Source: Tersicoccus phoenicis (GTDB taxonomy: Bacteria > Actinomycetota > Actinomycetes > Actinomycetales > Micrococcaceae). Taken from it: 57,838 nucleotides of DNA. The stretch's first letter is position 1; each line of letters begins with the position of its first letter. Below, one piece after another: positions 47,722 through 57,709 of this stretch. The position numbers and the translations under genes were made by a program. The DNA lies in NCBI RefSeq assembly GCF_001968835.1, contig NZ_MRDE01000050.1:1-57838 (forward strand), written 5' to 3'. The notes under the pieces are model-generated. The model ran no database searches and had not been told where the DNA came from. It saw nothing but the letters and a program-made list of their open reading frames with translations.

Positions 47722-49002
47722 ATGAGCGCCCCGCCCCAGCGAGCGCATCGTTCCACGCAGCCCGCCGGCCACCCGCGGCCCCGGCCGGCCACCTGGCTGC
47801 TGCTCGCGGGCATCCTTGCCGTCGCCGCGAATCTGCGGCCCATTTTCACCTCTCTCGGCCCGCTGATCGACCAGGTCGGCGCGTCCACGGGCCTGGGTCC
47901 GTCCGCGCTCGGCCTGCTCGCCGCGATGCCGTTGCTGGCGTTCGCGCTGATCTCGCCGGTCGCGGCGGCGGTGGGCAATCGGTTCGGGGCGGTGCCGACT
48001 CTGCTCGGCGCCCTCGTCGTCCTGCTGATCGGGGCGCTGCTGCGGATCATCCCGGGGACGCCGATCGGGCTGTGGGTCGGCTCCTTCACCGTGGGCGCGG
48101 CGATCGCGGTGGGCAACGTCCTGCTGCCGTCCGTCGTCAAGGCTGAGTTCCCGCAGCGGGTGGCGCTGATGACCGGCGTCTACACCGCGGTGCTCGGTGC
48201 GTCCGCCTCGGCCGGCGTCGGGCTGGCGGTGCCGCTGTCCCACCTTGACGTCGGCGGCGGCCCGCTGGGGTGGCCGTTCGCCCTGACCGTCTGGGCGCTG
48301 CTGGTACTGCCGGCCATCGCCCTGTGGCTGCCGCAACTGCGCTATGCGAGAGCCGAACGCCGGGAACAGCGGCCTTCCGCGCCGGTCCCTTCCACGCCAC
48401 GTGCCCGGGGCCGGAGCCGTTCGACGGTGTGGACGTCGGCGTTGGCGTGGCAGGTCACCGCGTACATGGGGCTGCAGTCGGCCGTGTTCTACATCCTCAT
48501 CACGTGGTTGCCGACCATCGAACGGTCCCAGGGGATCGGCGATGTCGAGTCCGGCTGGCACCTGTTCGCGTTCCAGTTCGTCGGGGTGGCCGCCAGCTTC
48601 ACGACGTCGTTCCTGCTGCGCGGACCGCGGCAACGCCTGGTCGCCGCGGTCGCTCCCGCGGTGACCGTGGTCGGCGTCGTCGGCATGCTGACCGCGCCGA
48701 CGGTGGCCCTGCTGTGGGCGCTGGTGGCCGGCGTCGGCTCCGGCGCGTCCCTGGTGACCGCACTGAGCCTGATCGCCCTGCGCACTCGTGACCACGTCGA
48801 TGCCTCATCCCTGTCGGGGATGTCCCAGTCGCTCGGTTACCTGTTCGCGGCGATCGGCCCGCCGGTGCTGGGCGCCCTGTTCGCTGCGACCGGCTCCTGG
48901 GTGGCACCGCTGGTCGTGATCGGCGCCGTCGCGTTCGCCCAGCTGGTGGCCGGGCTGCTGGCCGGCCGGGACCGCGTCGTCGGCGGCCCGACCGGTCTAT
49001 GA
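47722..49002 (+). CDS. MFS transporter, CynX/NimT type
   Basis: 12-helix major facilitator, 426 residues, ATG 47722, 25 bp after proA. The first helix region reads LAVAANLRPIFTSLGPLID, a hallmark of the cyanate/2-nitroimidazole transporter (CynX/NimT/YycB) branch, and IISPVAA-like and NVLLPSVVKAEFP segments follow. The central loop is basic (RARGRSRSTV). Substrate unknown. Its stop TGA overlaps no gene, but lies one base from the stop of the convergent ATPase pseudogene. Confidence 0.87.
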   Translation: MSAPPQRAHRSTQPAGHPRPRPATWLLLAGILAVAANLRPIFTSLGPLIDQVGASTGLGPSALGLLAAMPLLAFALISPVAAAVGNRFGAVPTLLGALVVLLIGALLRIIPGTPIGLWVGSFTVGAAIAVGNVLLPSVVKAEFPQRVALMTGVYTAVLGASASAGVGLAVPLSHLDVGGGPLGWPFALTVWALLVLPAIALWLPQLRYARAERREQRPSAPVPSTPRARGRSRSTVWTSALAWQVTAYMGLQSAVFYILITWLPTIERSQGIGDVESGWHLFAFQFVGVAASFTTSFLLRGPRQRLVAAVAPAVTVVGVVGMLTAPTVALLWALVAGVGSGASLVTALSLIALRTRDHVDASSLSGMSQSLGYLFAAIGPPVLGALFAATGSWVAPLVVIGAVAFAQLVAGLLAGRDRVVGGPTGL

Positions 49003-49896
49003 ATGCGAGCGGAGGTATTCGCGGAGCCCGGGGATGGCGAAGTCGACCTTTCCGTATCCCGTGGGATCGATGAGCCCGGCTGCGAGGAGTCTGGCGCGGT
49101 AGTTTCCGACCAGATTGGTCCGGGCTCCGATCCGGCGGCCGATGTCGGCAGCGGACGAGGGCCGCCGTCTTCCGCCATGGCTCGGAGGAATGCCATGTCC
49201 TTGCGTGACGCGCTGGCCAGGGCTGCTTCGATGACGGTGCGGGCATGGCGCCGCCGCGCTGCATCGACGGCCCGCCGCACGTGGTCTGCCGTCACGATTC
49301 CCTGGCTGAGCTCGGCCTCCCTCCAGAGGAAGTAGCCGACGAGCTGGATGAGGAACGGGTAGCCTTTGGTGGCTTCCGCTGCCGCTCGAACGTGGTCAGG
49401 GGAGATGCTGAAACCTGCTGCGGTGAACGTAGTGGTGAAGGATTCCTCCACTTCCCGGACCGCGGCGGCGTGGAGGTCGACCTTGTCGGCGCGCCGCAGG
49501 AAGGTGGCTACTCCCTCGTTGATCGCCACGCGACCTGCCGCTCGGGCGGCAGTTGAGTCGGATGCCGAAGCCCGCCGCCGCCACCGCCGTGATTCGCCTG
49601 CCATGACGGCCGCTGCCGAGTTCTTCGGCCAGTTGGTGCATCGACTCCCCGATGCGTCCCATGAATCCGCCCGTGGCTGTCTCGGAGATCACGGCCCAGC
49701 CGTGCTCGCGCGCGACATCATGGGCCGCGCCGAGCATGACGGTCTTGCCGATGCCTCTGGCGCCAGTGAAGATGGTCAGAAGTCCCGGCGCACCGGAGCC
49801 TATGCGCGGGCCGTAGTCGAATTCGTCCAGCAGCCCGGCACGTCCGAGGATCTCGGGCGGCGTTGCGCCAGCGGACGGCCGGAACGGATTCTCCAA
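48997..49896 (-). pseudogene. AAA-type ATPase (Orc1/Cdc6-like ATP-binding protein) with deletion and frameshifts
   Basis: Starts at ATG 49896: MENPFRPSAGATPPEILGRA, then TIFTGARGIGKTVMLGA (Walker A) and VISETATGGFMGRI. Near 49550 the frame changes and the Walker B region is missing: about 80-100 residues are deleted compared with intact relatives. The next frame gives GVATFLRRADKV and AAEATKGYPFLIQLVGYFLWRE, then near 49165 a second one-base shift is needed to reach ADIGRRIGARTNLVGNYRAR and the normal end KVDFAIPGLREYLRSHS. The stop is at 48997. Function is certainly lost. Intact copies of this family are often next to accessory or TA-like genes. Confidence 0.8.
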
Positions 49897-49916
49897 CTGA
49901 AGCTCCTTGTGAGGAC

Positions 49917-50129
49917 CTATGTATCTTGTGAGTCTTGTGTAATTGCGCGAGTTCCGTAGGTTCGGCGGCTTTGCCGGAGCGTGCGACGTTGTGGCTCCCA
50001 GCTGATCAGTGCAGACACTGTCTGCACGACGACGTGCTGAGCCCCGTGCTGCGCATCGCGCACCTGACCCTTCAGGGTGGCGAGGGCGTCGGTGTAGCCA
50101 GCGGGAAGATCACGGTCGAGGTCGCTCAT
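49917..50129 (-). pseudogene. Remnant of YhcG-type (DUF1016) nuclease N-terminus
   Basis: From ATG 50129 the frame reads MSDLDRDLPAGYTDALATLK, then GQVRDAQHGAQHVVVQTVSA, which resembles the DUF1016 N-terminal domain of YhcG-like PD-(D/E)XK nucleases. The LYWxIG region is degraded (LISWEPQRRTLRQ), then YGTRAI recalls the GWGTKVI motif, and the frame ends. Only 70 of ~350 residues remain. It lies next to the ATPase pseudogene, so the two may be the scar of one accessory cassette. Confidence 0.55.
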
Positions 50130-50255
50130 GGTCGCAGGCTCTGCGCCGCCACCGACGGAACTGCCGCCCGCCACCGGCCGAACCGCACCACCTGACCGAT
50201 CCCCACGTCGTAGGATGAAGTCAGTCCAGACCGCCGACCCGAAGCAGGGGAGAAG

Positions 50256-50480
50256 ATGCTCACCCAGATGGCCGCCGCCGTCCTGTCCGCCGCAGAGGAT
50301 AAGGCTCCGGTGATCGCGCCGCCCGCCGTCGTCATGCTGGTGATCTTCGGCGTCTTCCTCGTGCTGCTCTTCGTGACCGTCTCGTTCACCAACGTGGGCA
50401 TGCGGCACGAGGCGCACGACGAGCACGTGGACCCGCAACGCACCCTGCCGGCGGAGCACCACCGGGAGCAGGGCCATTAA
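50256..50480 (+). CDS. Small membrane protein upstream of nadD
   Basis: 74 residues from ATG 50256 with GGGGAG upstream. One strong hydrophobic helix (about residues 19-45, [20 protein letters not shown]) and a polar tail rich in His and Glu ([20 protein letters not shown]). Similar small proteins occur upstream of nadD in Micrococcales. Function unknown; the His-rich tail could bind metal. Confidence 0.75.
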   Translation: MLTQMAAAVLSAAEDKAPVIAPPAVVMLVIFGVFLVLLFVTVSFTNVGMRHEAHDEHVDPQRTLPAEHHREQGH

Positions 50481-50541
50481 CTCCCCGGTCCCCACACCGG
50501 GTCACATCGCCCTGCCGGGGCGACGCACCCGGGTCGGCGTC

Positions 50542-51186
50542 ATGGGCGGCACGTTCGACCCGATCCACCACGGGCACCTCGTGGCCGCGTCCGAGGTGGC
50601 CTCGGTGTTCGGGCTGGACGAGGTGGTCTTCGTCCCCACCGGCCAGCCCTGGCAGAAGGCCAAGCAGGAGGTCTCGCCCGCCGAGCACCGCTACCTGATG
50701 ACGGTGATCGCGACGGCGTCCAACCCGCGGTTCAGCGTCTCCCGCGTGGACGTGGACCGGCCCGGCCGCACCTACACGATCGACACCCTCCGCGAGCTGC
50801 ACGCGCTGCGCCCGGACGCCGACCTGTTCTTCATCACCGGGGCGGACGCGCTGGCGCAGATCCTGTCCTGGAAGGACGTCGACGAGCTGTGGTCGCTCGC
50901 CCACTTCGTCGGGGTGACCCGGCCCGGGCACGAACTGAGCAACATCGGCCGCGACGACATCTCCCTGATGGAGATCCCCGCGATGGCGATCTCCTCCACC
51001 GACTGCCGCGAGCGGGTGCACGCCGGCCACCCCGTCTGGTACCTCGTGCCCGACGGCGTCGTCCAGTACATCGCCAAGTACGGGTTGTACACGCCCGACG
51101 TGGCGGCGGTCGAGTCCGGCGTCGGCCGGCCCGTCGCCGCAACCGACGCCGCGAGCCGTACCGCGACCGCCCTGGTGACCCCATGA
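50542..51186 (+). CDS. nadD: Nicotinate-nucleotide adenylyltransferase
   Basis: Adenylates nicotinate mononucleotide in NAD synthesis. From ATG 50542 the protein starts [13 protein letters not shown], with the nucleotidyl-transferase motif [11 protein letters not shown] and, near the end, [10 protein letters not shown] (the ISST/R motif). In relatives this motif is preceded by the first beta-strand RVGVM, and here the same frame upstream encodes GRRTRVGV. The annotated ATG therefore probably misses that strand, and translation may begin at a rare codon upstream (CTG 50512, ATC 50506 or ATT 50476). The stop overlaps the next gene by 4 bp. Confidence 0.93.
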   Translation: MGGTFDPIHHGHLVAASEVASVFGLDEVVFVPTGQPWQKAKQEVSPAEHRYLMTVIATASNPRFSVSRVDVDRPGRTYTIDTLRELHALRPDADLFFITGADALAQILSWKDVDELWSLAHFVGVTRPGHELSNIGRDDISLMEIPAMAISSTDCRERVHAGHPVWYLVPDGVVQYIAKYGLYTPDVAAVESGVGRPVAATDAASRTATALVTP

Positions 51187-52145
51187 GCGACCGGTTCCCC
51201 GCCGAGAATCCCGGGCCGTCGGACCAGCCCGGTCCCGTCCAGTACGCGACCCGCCGGGAGCGGCGTGCGGCCGAGCGTGCCGCCGAGGAAGCGGCCCGCC
51301 AGGATGGTCCGGATCAGGACGCTCTCGAGGCCGACGACGACGGCGTCGCGTTCGGTGCCGGGGCGGCGCTGACCCGCGAGGAGTACGAAGCCCGGATGGC
51401 CGAGCTCACCGAGCAGGCGGGTGAGCACGCCGTCAGCCTGTCCCGGCACGGCTCCAGCGCCGTCGACTCCGGCGGTCCGCACGGGCCCGCGCATGGGGAA
51501 CACCTGGGCGCCGAGCACGCGGGGCCCGAGCATGTCGACCCGGCGATCCGCGCCGAGCAGGAGGCCCTGGCGGCCCGCGCCGCGGCGCTGAACGCCGCCC
51601 AGCGGGGGACGCCGGCCGGCCCGGCCATCACCGACTCCCCGGTCAGCTTCGTGCCCGGGCCCGCGGTTCCGGTGGCCGAGCCGCACGAGGCGCACAACCT
51701 CGGTGCCGTCACCCCGCTGCGCTACGAGCACGACCCCGCCTTCGACTTCCCGGTGATCGCCCCGCCGACCACCAGCCAGGTGTTCCTCACGTGGGACCCG
51801 GCGACCGGAACCGTGCAGCCGCTGCAGGGCACGCGGCTGGAGGACGGCGCATCGGCCGGCGACATCGGCGCCTCGACCGAGCCCGGACCCGCGACCGGCT
51901 GGGTGCCGACCGCGGCCCTGCTCGAGGCCGGTGCAACGTCGACGACAACGACCCCCGGTGCTGCCGCTGCCGAGCCCGCGCCTGTTCCGGTCGGCGCGGC
52001 CGACGCCGCGGGCCTGGACCCACTCGACGCGCGGACCGCCCGGAAGGGACGGCGTTCCTGGGTGGGGGTCCTGATCGGTGCCGCCGTCGTCGTGGTCGTC
52101 GGCCTGGCCGTGCTCGCCGTGCTGCTGCTCGCCGTGCCCCGCTGA
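51183..52145 (+). CDS. Hypothetical single-pass membrane protein
   Basis: 320 residues from ATG 51183, overlapping nadD (ATGA). Mostly disordered: an N-terminal basic/Ala-rich segment ([20 protein letters not shown]), a Glu/His-rich middle, and a Pro/Ala/Thr-rich part, then one membrane helix near the C-terminus (about 293-318, [20 protein letters not shown]). Likely tail-anchored with a large cytoplasmic part. A protein of this shape is commonly found between nadD and rsfS in Micrococcales. Function unknown. Confidence 0.75.
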   Translation: MSDRFPAENPGPSDQPGPVQYATRRERRAAERAAEEAARQDGPDQDALEADDDGVAFGAGAALTREEYEARMAELTEQAGEHAVSLSRHGSSAVDSGGPHGPAHGEHLGAEHAGPEHVDPAIRAEQEALAARAAALNAAQRGTPAGPAITDSPVSFVPGPAVPVAEPHEAHNLGAVTPLRYEHDPAFDFPVIAPPTTSQVFLTWDPATGTVQPLQGTRLEDGASAGDIGASTEPGPATGWVPTAALLEAGATSTTTTPGAAAAEPAPVPVGAADAAGLDPLDARTARKGRRSWVGVLIGAAVVVVVGLAVLAVLLLAVPR

Positions 52146-52199
52146 TTCCCCATCCAATCCGCTGAGTTCTTCTCCCACCCGTCCCCGTCAAGGAGTTCC

Positions 52200-52700
52200 G
52201 TGACCGCAACCGACACGTCCATCGCCCTCGTCCGGGCCGCCGCCCGGGCCGCCGCCGACAAGCAGGCGCACGACGTCGTCGCGCTCGACGTCAGCGAGCG
52301 GCTCGCCATCACCGACGCCTTCCTGATCGCGTCCGCGACCAGCGAGCGGCAGGTGAACGCCGTCGTCGACGCGATCGAGGAGGCCCTCGCCGAGCTGGGG
52401 GAGAAGCCCGTCCGGCGCGAGGGCCGGTCCCAGGGCCGGTGGGTGCTGCTGGACTACGCGCAGGTGATCGTGCACGTGCAGCACCAGGAGGACCGGGTGT
52501 TCTACGCGCTGGAGCGGCTGTGGAACGACAGCCCCGTCATCGACATCACCGCCGAACTGAACGCACCGGCGAACGTGCCGGCAGGTGAGGAGCGGGCCGC
52601 TACGCCCGACCAAGGGCAGGGCGATGCGCTCGACGGGTCCGACGCCGCCGCGGAGGACGTGACAGCGCCCGCGAGCGACGTCGACGAGCCGCGCACGTGA
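52200..52700 (+). CDS. rsfS: Ribosomal silencing factor RsfS
   Basis: Binds L14 and blocks joining of ribosomal subunits in slow growth. 166 residues; GTG 52200 follows AAGGAG. The core (1-~120) has KQAHDVVALDVSERLAITDAF, a mid-strand IASATSERQVNAVVDAIEE and the Trp motif GRWVLLDYAQVIVHV followed by FYALERLW. The final ~45 residues are an acidic tail. The stop overlaps the next gene (GTGA). Confidence 0.95.
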   Translation: MTATDTSIALVRAAARAAADKQAHDVVALDVSERLAITDAFLIASATSERQVNAVVDAIEEALAELGEKPVRREGRSQGRWVLLDYAQVIVHVQHQEDRVFYALERLWNDSPVIDITAELNAPANVPAGEERAATPDQGQGDALDGSDAAAEDVTAPASDVDEPRT

Positions 52701-53491
52701 TTGCAGCCGGTCCTACGGAGTCTGGCGACACCGCGGCTTCCGATACCCCGCCTGCCGACACCGCTTTTGTCACCCACGCGTCTCCCGGTCCGGCGGTGGC
52801 GGGGCTTGCCGGTGCGCCGGCCGACGGCGTCGCCCAGTACCGTCGGGTGGTCGTGTGGCGGCACGGCCAGACGTCGTGGAACGCGGCCGGCCGATTCCAG
52901 GGGCAGACCGACATCGAGCTCGACGAGGTCGGTCGGGCGCAGGCCGAGGCGTCGGCGCGGCTGCTGGCGGCGCTGAGCCCGGGCCGGGTCGTCGCCTCGG
53001 ACCTGACACGGGCCCGGGACACCGGGGAGGCCCTCGGCCGACTGGCCGGTCTGCCGGTGACGGTGGACCTTCGGCTGCGGGAGACCTACGCGGGCCGCTG
53101 GCAGGGGCTGACGTTCGCGCAGATCGACGAGCAGTTCCCCGAGGAGGCGGCCGGCTGGGCGACCGGTGACGTGACGGTCGTACCCGGGGGAGGGGAGTGC
53201 CGGCTGGACGTGGCGGCCCGCGTGTGCGCCGCCGTCGAGGAACACCTGCGGGGGCTGCCCGAGAACGGTCTGCTGGTGCTGGCCACGCACGGCGGGGCGG
53301 CCCGGGTGGCGATCGCGTCGTTGCTCGGACTGCCGCACGACCGGTGGGCGGTGATGTCCGGCCTGGCCAACTGCAACTGGTCGATGCTGGAGGAGATGGG
53401 TCCCGAGAAGGCGACCCGGGGGCTGCGCTGGCGGTTGGCCGCGCACAACGCCGGGAGCCTCCCGGAGCCGGTCACCGTGCAGGAGGGGTGA
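52697..53491 (+). CDS. Histidine phosphatase family protein (PhoE/phosphoglycerate mutase-like)
   Basis: 264 residues from GTG 52697, coupled to rsfS. The catalytic RHG is at R55-H56-G57 (VVWRHGQTSWN). The second His lies in LVLATHGGAARVAI. SDLTRARDT and the acid in LRETYAGRWQG are conserved. The first ~45 residues are a flexible Ala/Thr/Pro-rich lead. Members after rsfS in actinobacteria are broad phosphatases, some glucosyl-3-phosphoglycerate phosphatase-like; the substrate here cannot be fixed. Confidence 0.87.
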   Translation: MIAAGPTESGDTAASDTPPADTAFVTHASPGPAVAGLAGAPADGVAQYRRVVVWRHGQTSWNAAGRFQGQTDIELDEVGRAQAEASARLLAALSPGRVVASDLTRARDTGEALGRLAGLPVTVDLRLRETYAGRWQGLTFAQIDEQFPEEAAGWATGDVTVVPGGGECRLDVAARVCAAVEEHLRGLPENGLLVLATHGGAARVAIASLLGLPHDRWAVMSGLANCNWSMLEEMGPEKATRGLRWRLAAHNAGSLPEPVTVQEG

Positions 53492-53492
53492 T

Positions 53493-53522
53493 TTGGTTTC
53501 CTCGGCGACCCTTGGCTAGACT
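53493..53522 (+). promoter_or_regulatory. Promoter of tRNA-Ala
   Basis: TTGGTT (53493-53498), 18-bp spacer and TAGACT (53517-53522). The tRNA begins 57 bp further. Confidence 0.6.
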
Positions 53523-53579
53523 CTAGGGGTTGCCGCGGCACGGATAAAGGTCTCGACCGGTGCTGTGTACGGCGACAAC

Positions 53580-53652
53580 GGGGCTGTGGCGCAGCTGGTA
53601 GCGCACCTGCATGGCATGCAGGGGGTCAGGGGTTCGAGTCCCCTCAGCTCCA
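53580..53652 (+). tRNA. tRNA-Ala (anticodon GGC)
   Basis: Acceptor GGGGCTG (53580-53586) pairs with CAGCTCC (53645-53651) with one G.U; discriminator A53652. The anticodon arm is CCTGC-ATGGCAT-GCAGG, anticodon GGC, and the T-arm contains GGGTTCGAGTCCC. CCA is not encoded. Everything to its right looks acquired, so its 3' end may be an integration site. Confidence 0.96.
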
Positions 53653-53661
53653 CAAATATTA

Positions 53662-53691
53662 GAAAGCCCGCTCGTATTTGAGCGGGCTTTC
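53662..53691 (+). terminator. Terminator after tRNA-Ala
   Basis: Perfect 12-bp stem GAAAGCCCGCTC (53662-53673) with GAGCGGGCTTTC (53680-53691), loop GTATTT. Confidence 0.9.
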
Positions 53692-53858
53692 GTGTTGCTG
53701 AAAGGTGAACACCGTCTATCGCTGCCTCTCCGTTGATGAGCATGTATGTCGCGCTCCAGAATTGCCTGTACTCGCCAGTATGGTGAGATTGGGTCTGACA
53801 CCTACGGCAAGCGCTGTGAAGGCGAGTCCGGCGGCGAGGCAATTGCTTCGGCTACACG

Positions 53859-56800
53859 ATGTTTGGGGGTGACAATGCGGTGGAGCTAGGTCACATCCAG
53901 CTCGCTGACTTGCGTGTGGGTCAGCGACTTACCGGCATCCTGCCTCAGCAGACTGTCACGCTCATCGCGGTAGATGCAATCGATACCGGACTGTATGAGG
54001 TCGTCTATCGAGACGGTCGCGGGAGCATGTCGGCTCGCACACTAGCCGATCACGACGCAGTTCGGCTCGCAATAGCGAGTGATGCCGAGTCGGCGCCGGC
54101 CTACGATGCGGACCCGAACGAGTTCCGGCTTGCTGCCGAGGCGCTGCGGATCAAGTACGCGGCGCTGTATGACCCGATGGTCGCGGTCAACAGTTCGGAC
54201 GTTGACCCGCTGCCACACCAGATTCGCGCCGTCTACGAGGAACTGCTGCCGCGCATCCCGCTGCGGTTCCTGCTGGCCGACGACCCCGGCGCGGGCAAGA
54301 CGATCATGGCCGGGCTATATCTGAAGGAGCTGATTTTGCGCTCGGACTGCGAGCGCGCAATCATCGTCGCCCCGGGTGGGCTCGTGGAGCAGTGGCGCGA
54401 GGAACTCAGCCAGAAGTTCGACCTGCGGTTCGAAATCTTCAGCCGCCAGATGGTCGATGACGCCCAGGGCCGCAACGTCTTCGCCGAGCACCCATTCCTG
54501 ATCGCCCGCATGGACCAGCTCTCCCGCAGCGAAGACCTGACCGAGCAGCTCGGCGAGGTCACCTGGGATGTCGCCGTCGTTGACGAGGCCCACCGCATGT
54601 CGGCCCACTACTCGTCCTGGGCGGGCGAGGTCGATGAGACCAAGCGCTTCAAGCTCGGACGCCTGCTGTCGGAAACCGCGCACAACTTCCTGCTGATGAC
54701 AGCGACCCCGCACGCGGGCAAGGAAGAGGACTTCCAGCTCTTCATGTCGCTGCTGGATCGCGACCGCTTCGAGGGCCAGTACCGGCAAGGCGTGCACCGC
54801 ACCGACACCGACGGTCTGATGCGCCGCATGGTGAAGGAAGACCTGCTCACCTTCGAGGGCAAGCCGCTGTTCCCCGAACGCAAGGCCTACACCGTCGAGT
54901 ACGAGCTGAGCCCGGCCGAGCGAGACCTCTACGAACAGGTCACCGACTACGTCCGCACCGAGATGGGACGGGCCGAGCGGATCGCCCAGGCCGGGGACAA
55001 GAAGCGCGGCAACAACGTCGGGTTCGCGCTCACCGTGCTGCAACGCCGCCTGGCCTCCAGCCCCGAAGCGATCCTGCGATCTCTGGAACGACGCCAGCAG
55101 CGGCTCGACACGAAACTGCGCGACATGCAGCGCATCACCGACGACGCCCGCTTCAGCACCTCCATCTCCTCACACATCGACGAATGGACCACCGGCAAGA
55201 CCACGCTCGACTTCGGGAGCGACGCAGTGCCCGCGTTCTCAGTCGAGGACTTCGAGGACTTCGACGAAGAGACAACCGACGAGGAACGCGCCCAGTTCGA
55301 GGAACAGGCAGACCAGGTTGTCGATCTCGCCACGGCCGCGCAGACGATCCCCGAGCTGCGGGCTGAGATCGCGATCCTCGAAGACCTCATCAAGGTCGCC
55401 CGGCGCGTCAGGCTGCAAGACGATGACAAGAAGTGGGTGCAGCTGCGCACCATCCTCGACGAGCAGCTCCTGACCCACGATGGCTCGGGCGATGCCCGCA
55501 AGATCATCATCTTCACCGAGCACCGCGACACCCTCGACTACCTGCAAGCCAAGATCACCGCCCAGTTCGGCCGCGCCGATTCGGTCATCACGATCCACGG
55601 CGGAACCCGCCGCGAAGACCGCAAGCTCGCCCGCGAACGCTTCACCCACAACCCCGACACCGTGGTCCTCCTCGCCACCGATGCCGCCGGGGAAGGTCTG
55701 AACCTTCAGCGTGCGCACCTGATGGTGAACTACGACCTGCCGTGGAACCCGAACCGCATCGAGCAGCGATTCGGCCGCATCCACCGCATCGGCCAACGCG
55801 AGGTCTGCCACCTGTGGAACATGGTCGCCCGCGACACCCGCGAGGGCGACGTGTTCACGCGGCTGCTGGCGAAGATCGACCAGATGTCGATCGCCTACAA
55901 CGGCAACCTGTTCAACGTGCTCGGCGACGCCGACGCCTTCCAAGAGCGGTCACTGCGTGACCTGCTGATTGAGGCCATCCGCTACGGTGACCAGCCCGAG
56001 GTCAAGGCCAAACTCGACCGCATCATTGACGCCGGCGTCTCCCACGGCCTCGACGAAGTGCTCGCCGAACGCGCCCTCCACCCCGAGATGTTCTCCGCCC
56101 TCAACCTCGACGAAGTCCGGGCACGCATGGAGAAGGCCCGCGAACGCCGACTCCAGCCCGGCTACATCGCCGCCTTCTTCCTCCCCGCGCTCACACGGCT
56201 CGGCGGACGCATCCGCAAACGAGAGAACGGACGCTACGAGATCACCCGCGTCCCCGCCCGGGTGATCGACACTGCGCGTCGCCTCAACCGGTGGGCACCC
56301 GTCGCCGAGCAGTACGAGCGCATCACCTTCAAACTCTCACGCATGCACCCCGACGGCCTCGCCGACGCCTCCCTCATCGCACCGGGCCACCCCCTACTGC
56401 ATGCCGTGATCGAGGCAACCATCGACGACCTCGGCCCCACACTCAAGCAAGGCACCGTGCTGGTCGATCGCCGCTCCAAGCAGACAGACGCGCCGATGCT
56501 GATGTTCAGCGTCGAGCAGCACATCGAGAACACCGCAGCCGACGCCGACACCGTCTCTCACCACTTCGACTACCCGCTCCTCGAACAAGACGGCACCGTC
56601 ACCGTTTCCGCAGCACCTCCGTACCTCGACTACGACCGACCCGACTCGACCGAGGCCGAAGCCATCGCCGAGATCACCGGCAGCGACTGGGCGCGACAGA
56701 ACCACGAGAAGCTCGTGCGCGCCTGGGCCTACCGTGAAGGGCTCCAGCCCCGCATGGACGAGATCAAGACCCGCCTCGACATCGAGACCGCGCGGACCCG

Positions 56801-57470
56801 CGCACAGGTGAAGGATCGCCTGCTGGCCGAGATCAACCACTGGGATCGAGAACACAACCGCCTCGAAGCACTCGAACGAGGAGGCACCGTCTGCCGGCTC
56901 CGCGCCGAGACCGCACTCGTTCGTGCCCGGCAGCTCGATGAACGGCTGAGCCACCGGCTCGAACAGCTCGACGAGGCCACCAACCTTGTTGCCGTACCTG
57001 CCGTCATCCGCGGCGTTGCTCTCGTCGTCCCCAGCGCACTCCTCGCCACCGATGCTGAGCCTGAAGCGCAGACCTTCGCACGCCAGACCGAGGAAGTCGA
57101 ACGTCGAGCAGTCGAAGCCGTGCTCGCCGCCGAACGAGCACTCGGACGCGAACCCGTCGAGATGCCGCGCAACAACCCCGGCTACGACATCCAGTCCACC
57201 GACCAGAACGGCTTCGTCCACTACATCGAGGTCAAGGGCCGCATCGAAGGCTCCGACACCTTCACCATCACCACCAACGAGATCACCTTCGCCCAGACCC
57301 AAGGCGACCGTCACCGGCTCGCCCTCGTCGAGGTCTCGACCAGGGGTGCCGCCAACGACCAGTTGCGCTACGTCAGCGACGCCTTCACCCACCTGGAACC
57401 ATCCGCGACCACCCGTTCCTACAACGAGGTCTGGCGCGACTACTGGGAACGCGGAGAACCACCGCGATGA
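53859..57470 (+). CDS. SNF2-family helicase with C-terminal DUF3883 domain (defence-associated)
   Basis: 1203-residue protein, predicted DNA translocase fused to a nuclease-like domain. The N-terminal lead (1-~110) is followed by SF2 motifs: Walker A DDPGAGKT (~139-146), DEAH in [12 protein letters not shown] (~240), TATPHAG, then the C-terminal helicase half with [33 protein letters not shown] and [14 protein letters not shown]. The last ~110 residues are DUF3883: [11 protein letters not shown] and [10 protein letters not shown], a D...EVK pattern like PD-(D/E)XK nucleases. Such proteins are the helicase of DISARM-like loci (DrmD-type). The start is uncertain: ATG 53859 has no good ribosome binding site and GTG 53880 is an alternative. 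The stop overlaps the DUF1156 gene (ATGA). Third-position base use looks less GC-biased in the first ~500 bp than in neighbours. Confidence 0.88.
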   Translation: MFGGDNAVELGHIQLADLRVGQRLTGILPQQTVTLIAVDAIDTGLYEVVYRDGRGSMSARTLADHDAVRLAIASDAESAPAYDADPNEFRLAAEALRIKYAALYDPMVAVNSSDVDPLPHQIRAVYEELLPRIPLRFLLADDPGAGKTIMAGLYLKELILRSDCERAIIVAPGGLVEQWREELSQKFDLRFEIFSRQMVDDAQGRNVFAEHPFLIARMDQLSRSEDLTEQLGEVTWDVAVVDEAHRMSAHYSSWAGEVDETKRFKLGRLLSETAHNFLLMTATPHAGKEEDFQLFMSLLDRDRFEGQYRQGVHRTDTDGLMRRMVKEDLLTFEGKPLFPERKAYTVEYELSPAERDLYEQVTDYVRTEMGRAERIAQAGDKKRGNNVGFALTVLQRRLASSPEAILRSLERRQQRLDTKLRDMQRITDDARFSTSISSHIDEWTTGKTTLDFGSDAVPAFSVEDFEDFDEETTDEERAQFEEQADQVVDLATAAQTIPELRAEIAILEDLIKVARRVRLQDDDKKWVQLRTILDEQLLTHDGSGDARKIIIFTEHRDTLDYLQAKITAQFGRADSVITIHGGTRREDRKLARERFTHNPDTVVLLATDAAGEGLNLQRAHLMVNYDLPWNPNRIEQRFGRIHRIGQREVCHLWNMVARDTREGDVFTRLLAKIDQMSIAYNGNLFNVLGDADAFQERSLRDLLIEAIRYGDQPEVKAKLDRIIDAGVSHGLDEVLAERALHPEMFSALNLDEVRARMEKARERRLQPGYIAAFFLPALTRLGGRIRKRENGRYEITRVPARVIDTARRLNRWAPVAEQYERITFKLSRMHPDGLADASLIAPGHPLLHAVIEATIDDLGPTLKQGTVLVDRRSKQTDAPMLMFSVEQHIENTAADADTVSHHFDYPLLEQDGTVTVSAAPPYLDYDRPDSTEAEAIAEITGSDWARQNHEKLVRAWAYREGLQPRMDEIKTRLDIETARTRAQVKDRLLAEINHWDREHNRLEALERGGTVCRLRAETALVRARQLDERLSHRLEQLDEATNLVAVPAVIRGVALVVPSALLATDAEPEAQTFARQTEEVERRAVEAVLAAERALGREPVEMPRNNPGYDIQSTDQNGFVHYIEVKGRIEGSDTFTITTNEITFAQTQGDRHRLALVEVSTRGAANDQLRYVSDAFTHLEPSATTRSYNEVWRDYWERGEPPR

Positions 57471-57709
57471 CCCACCCCACCGACACCAATCAGCCCGACA
57501 CCAGCGAGAGAAGCCCCGTGACCACCGCACCCAAAAAGAAGCTCATCGAAGTCTCGCTGCCACTCGAAGCAATCAACGCGGAGGCGGGGCGAGAGAAGAA
57601 CATCCGCCACGGACACCCGTCGACACTCCACCTCTACTGGGCTCGGCGCCCCCTCGCGGCTGCTCGTGCTGTGCTGTTCTCGCAGTTCGGAATTTGTCAA
57701 GGCGGATGA
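57467..57709 (+). pseudogene. DUF1156 methyltransferase gene truncated by an insertion sequence
   Basis: From ATG 57467, coupled to the helicase. After a ~22-residue Thr/Pro-rich lead, [39 protein letters not shown] and [13 protein letters not shown] form the start of the DUF1156 domain, found at the N-terminus of ~900-residue adenine-specific methyltransferase-like proteins of phage-defence loci. At about 57689 the sequence changes to that of an IS end, and a stop follows at 57709. The remainder of the gene, if it exists, lies beyond the IS and beyond the window. Confidence 0.8.
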
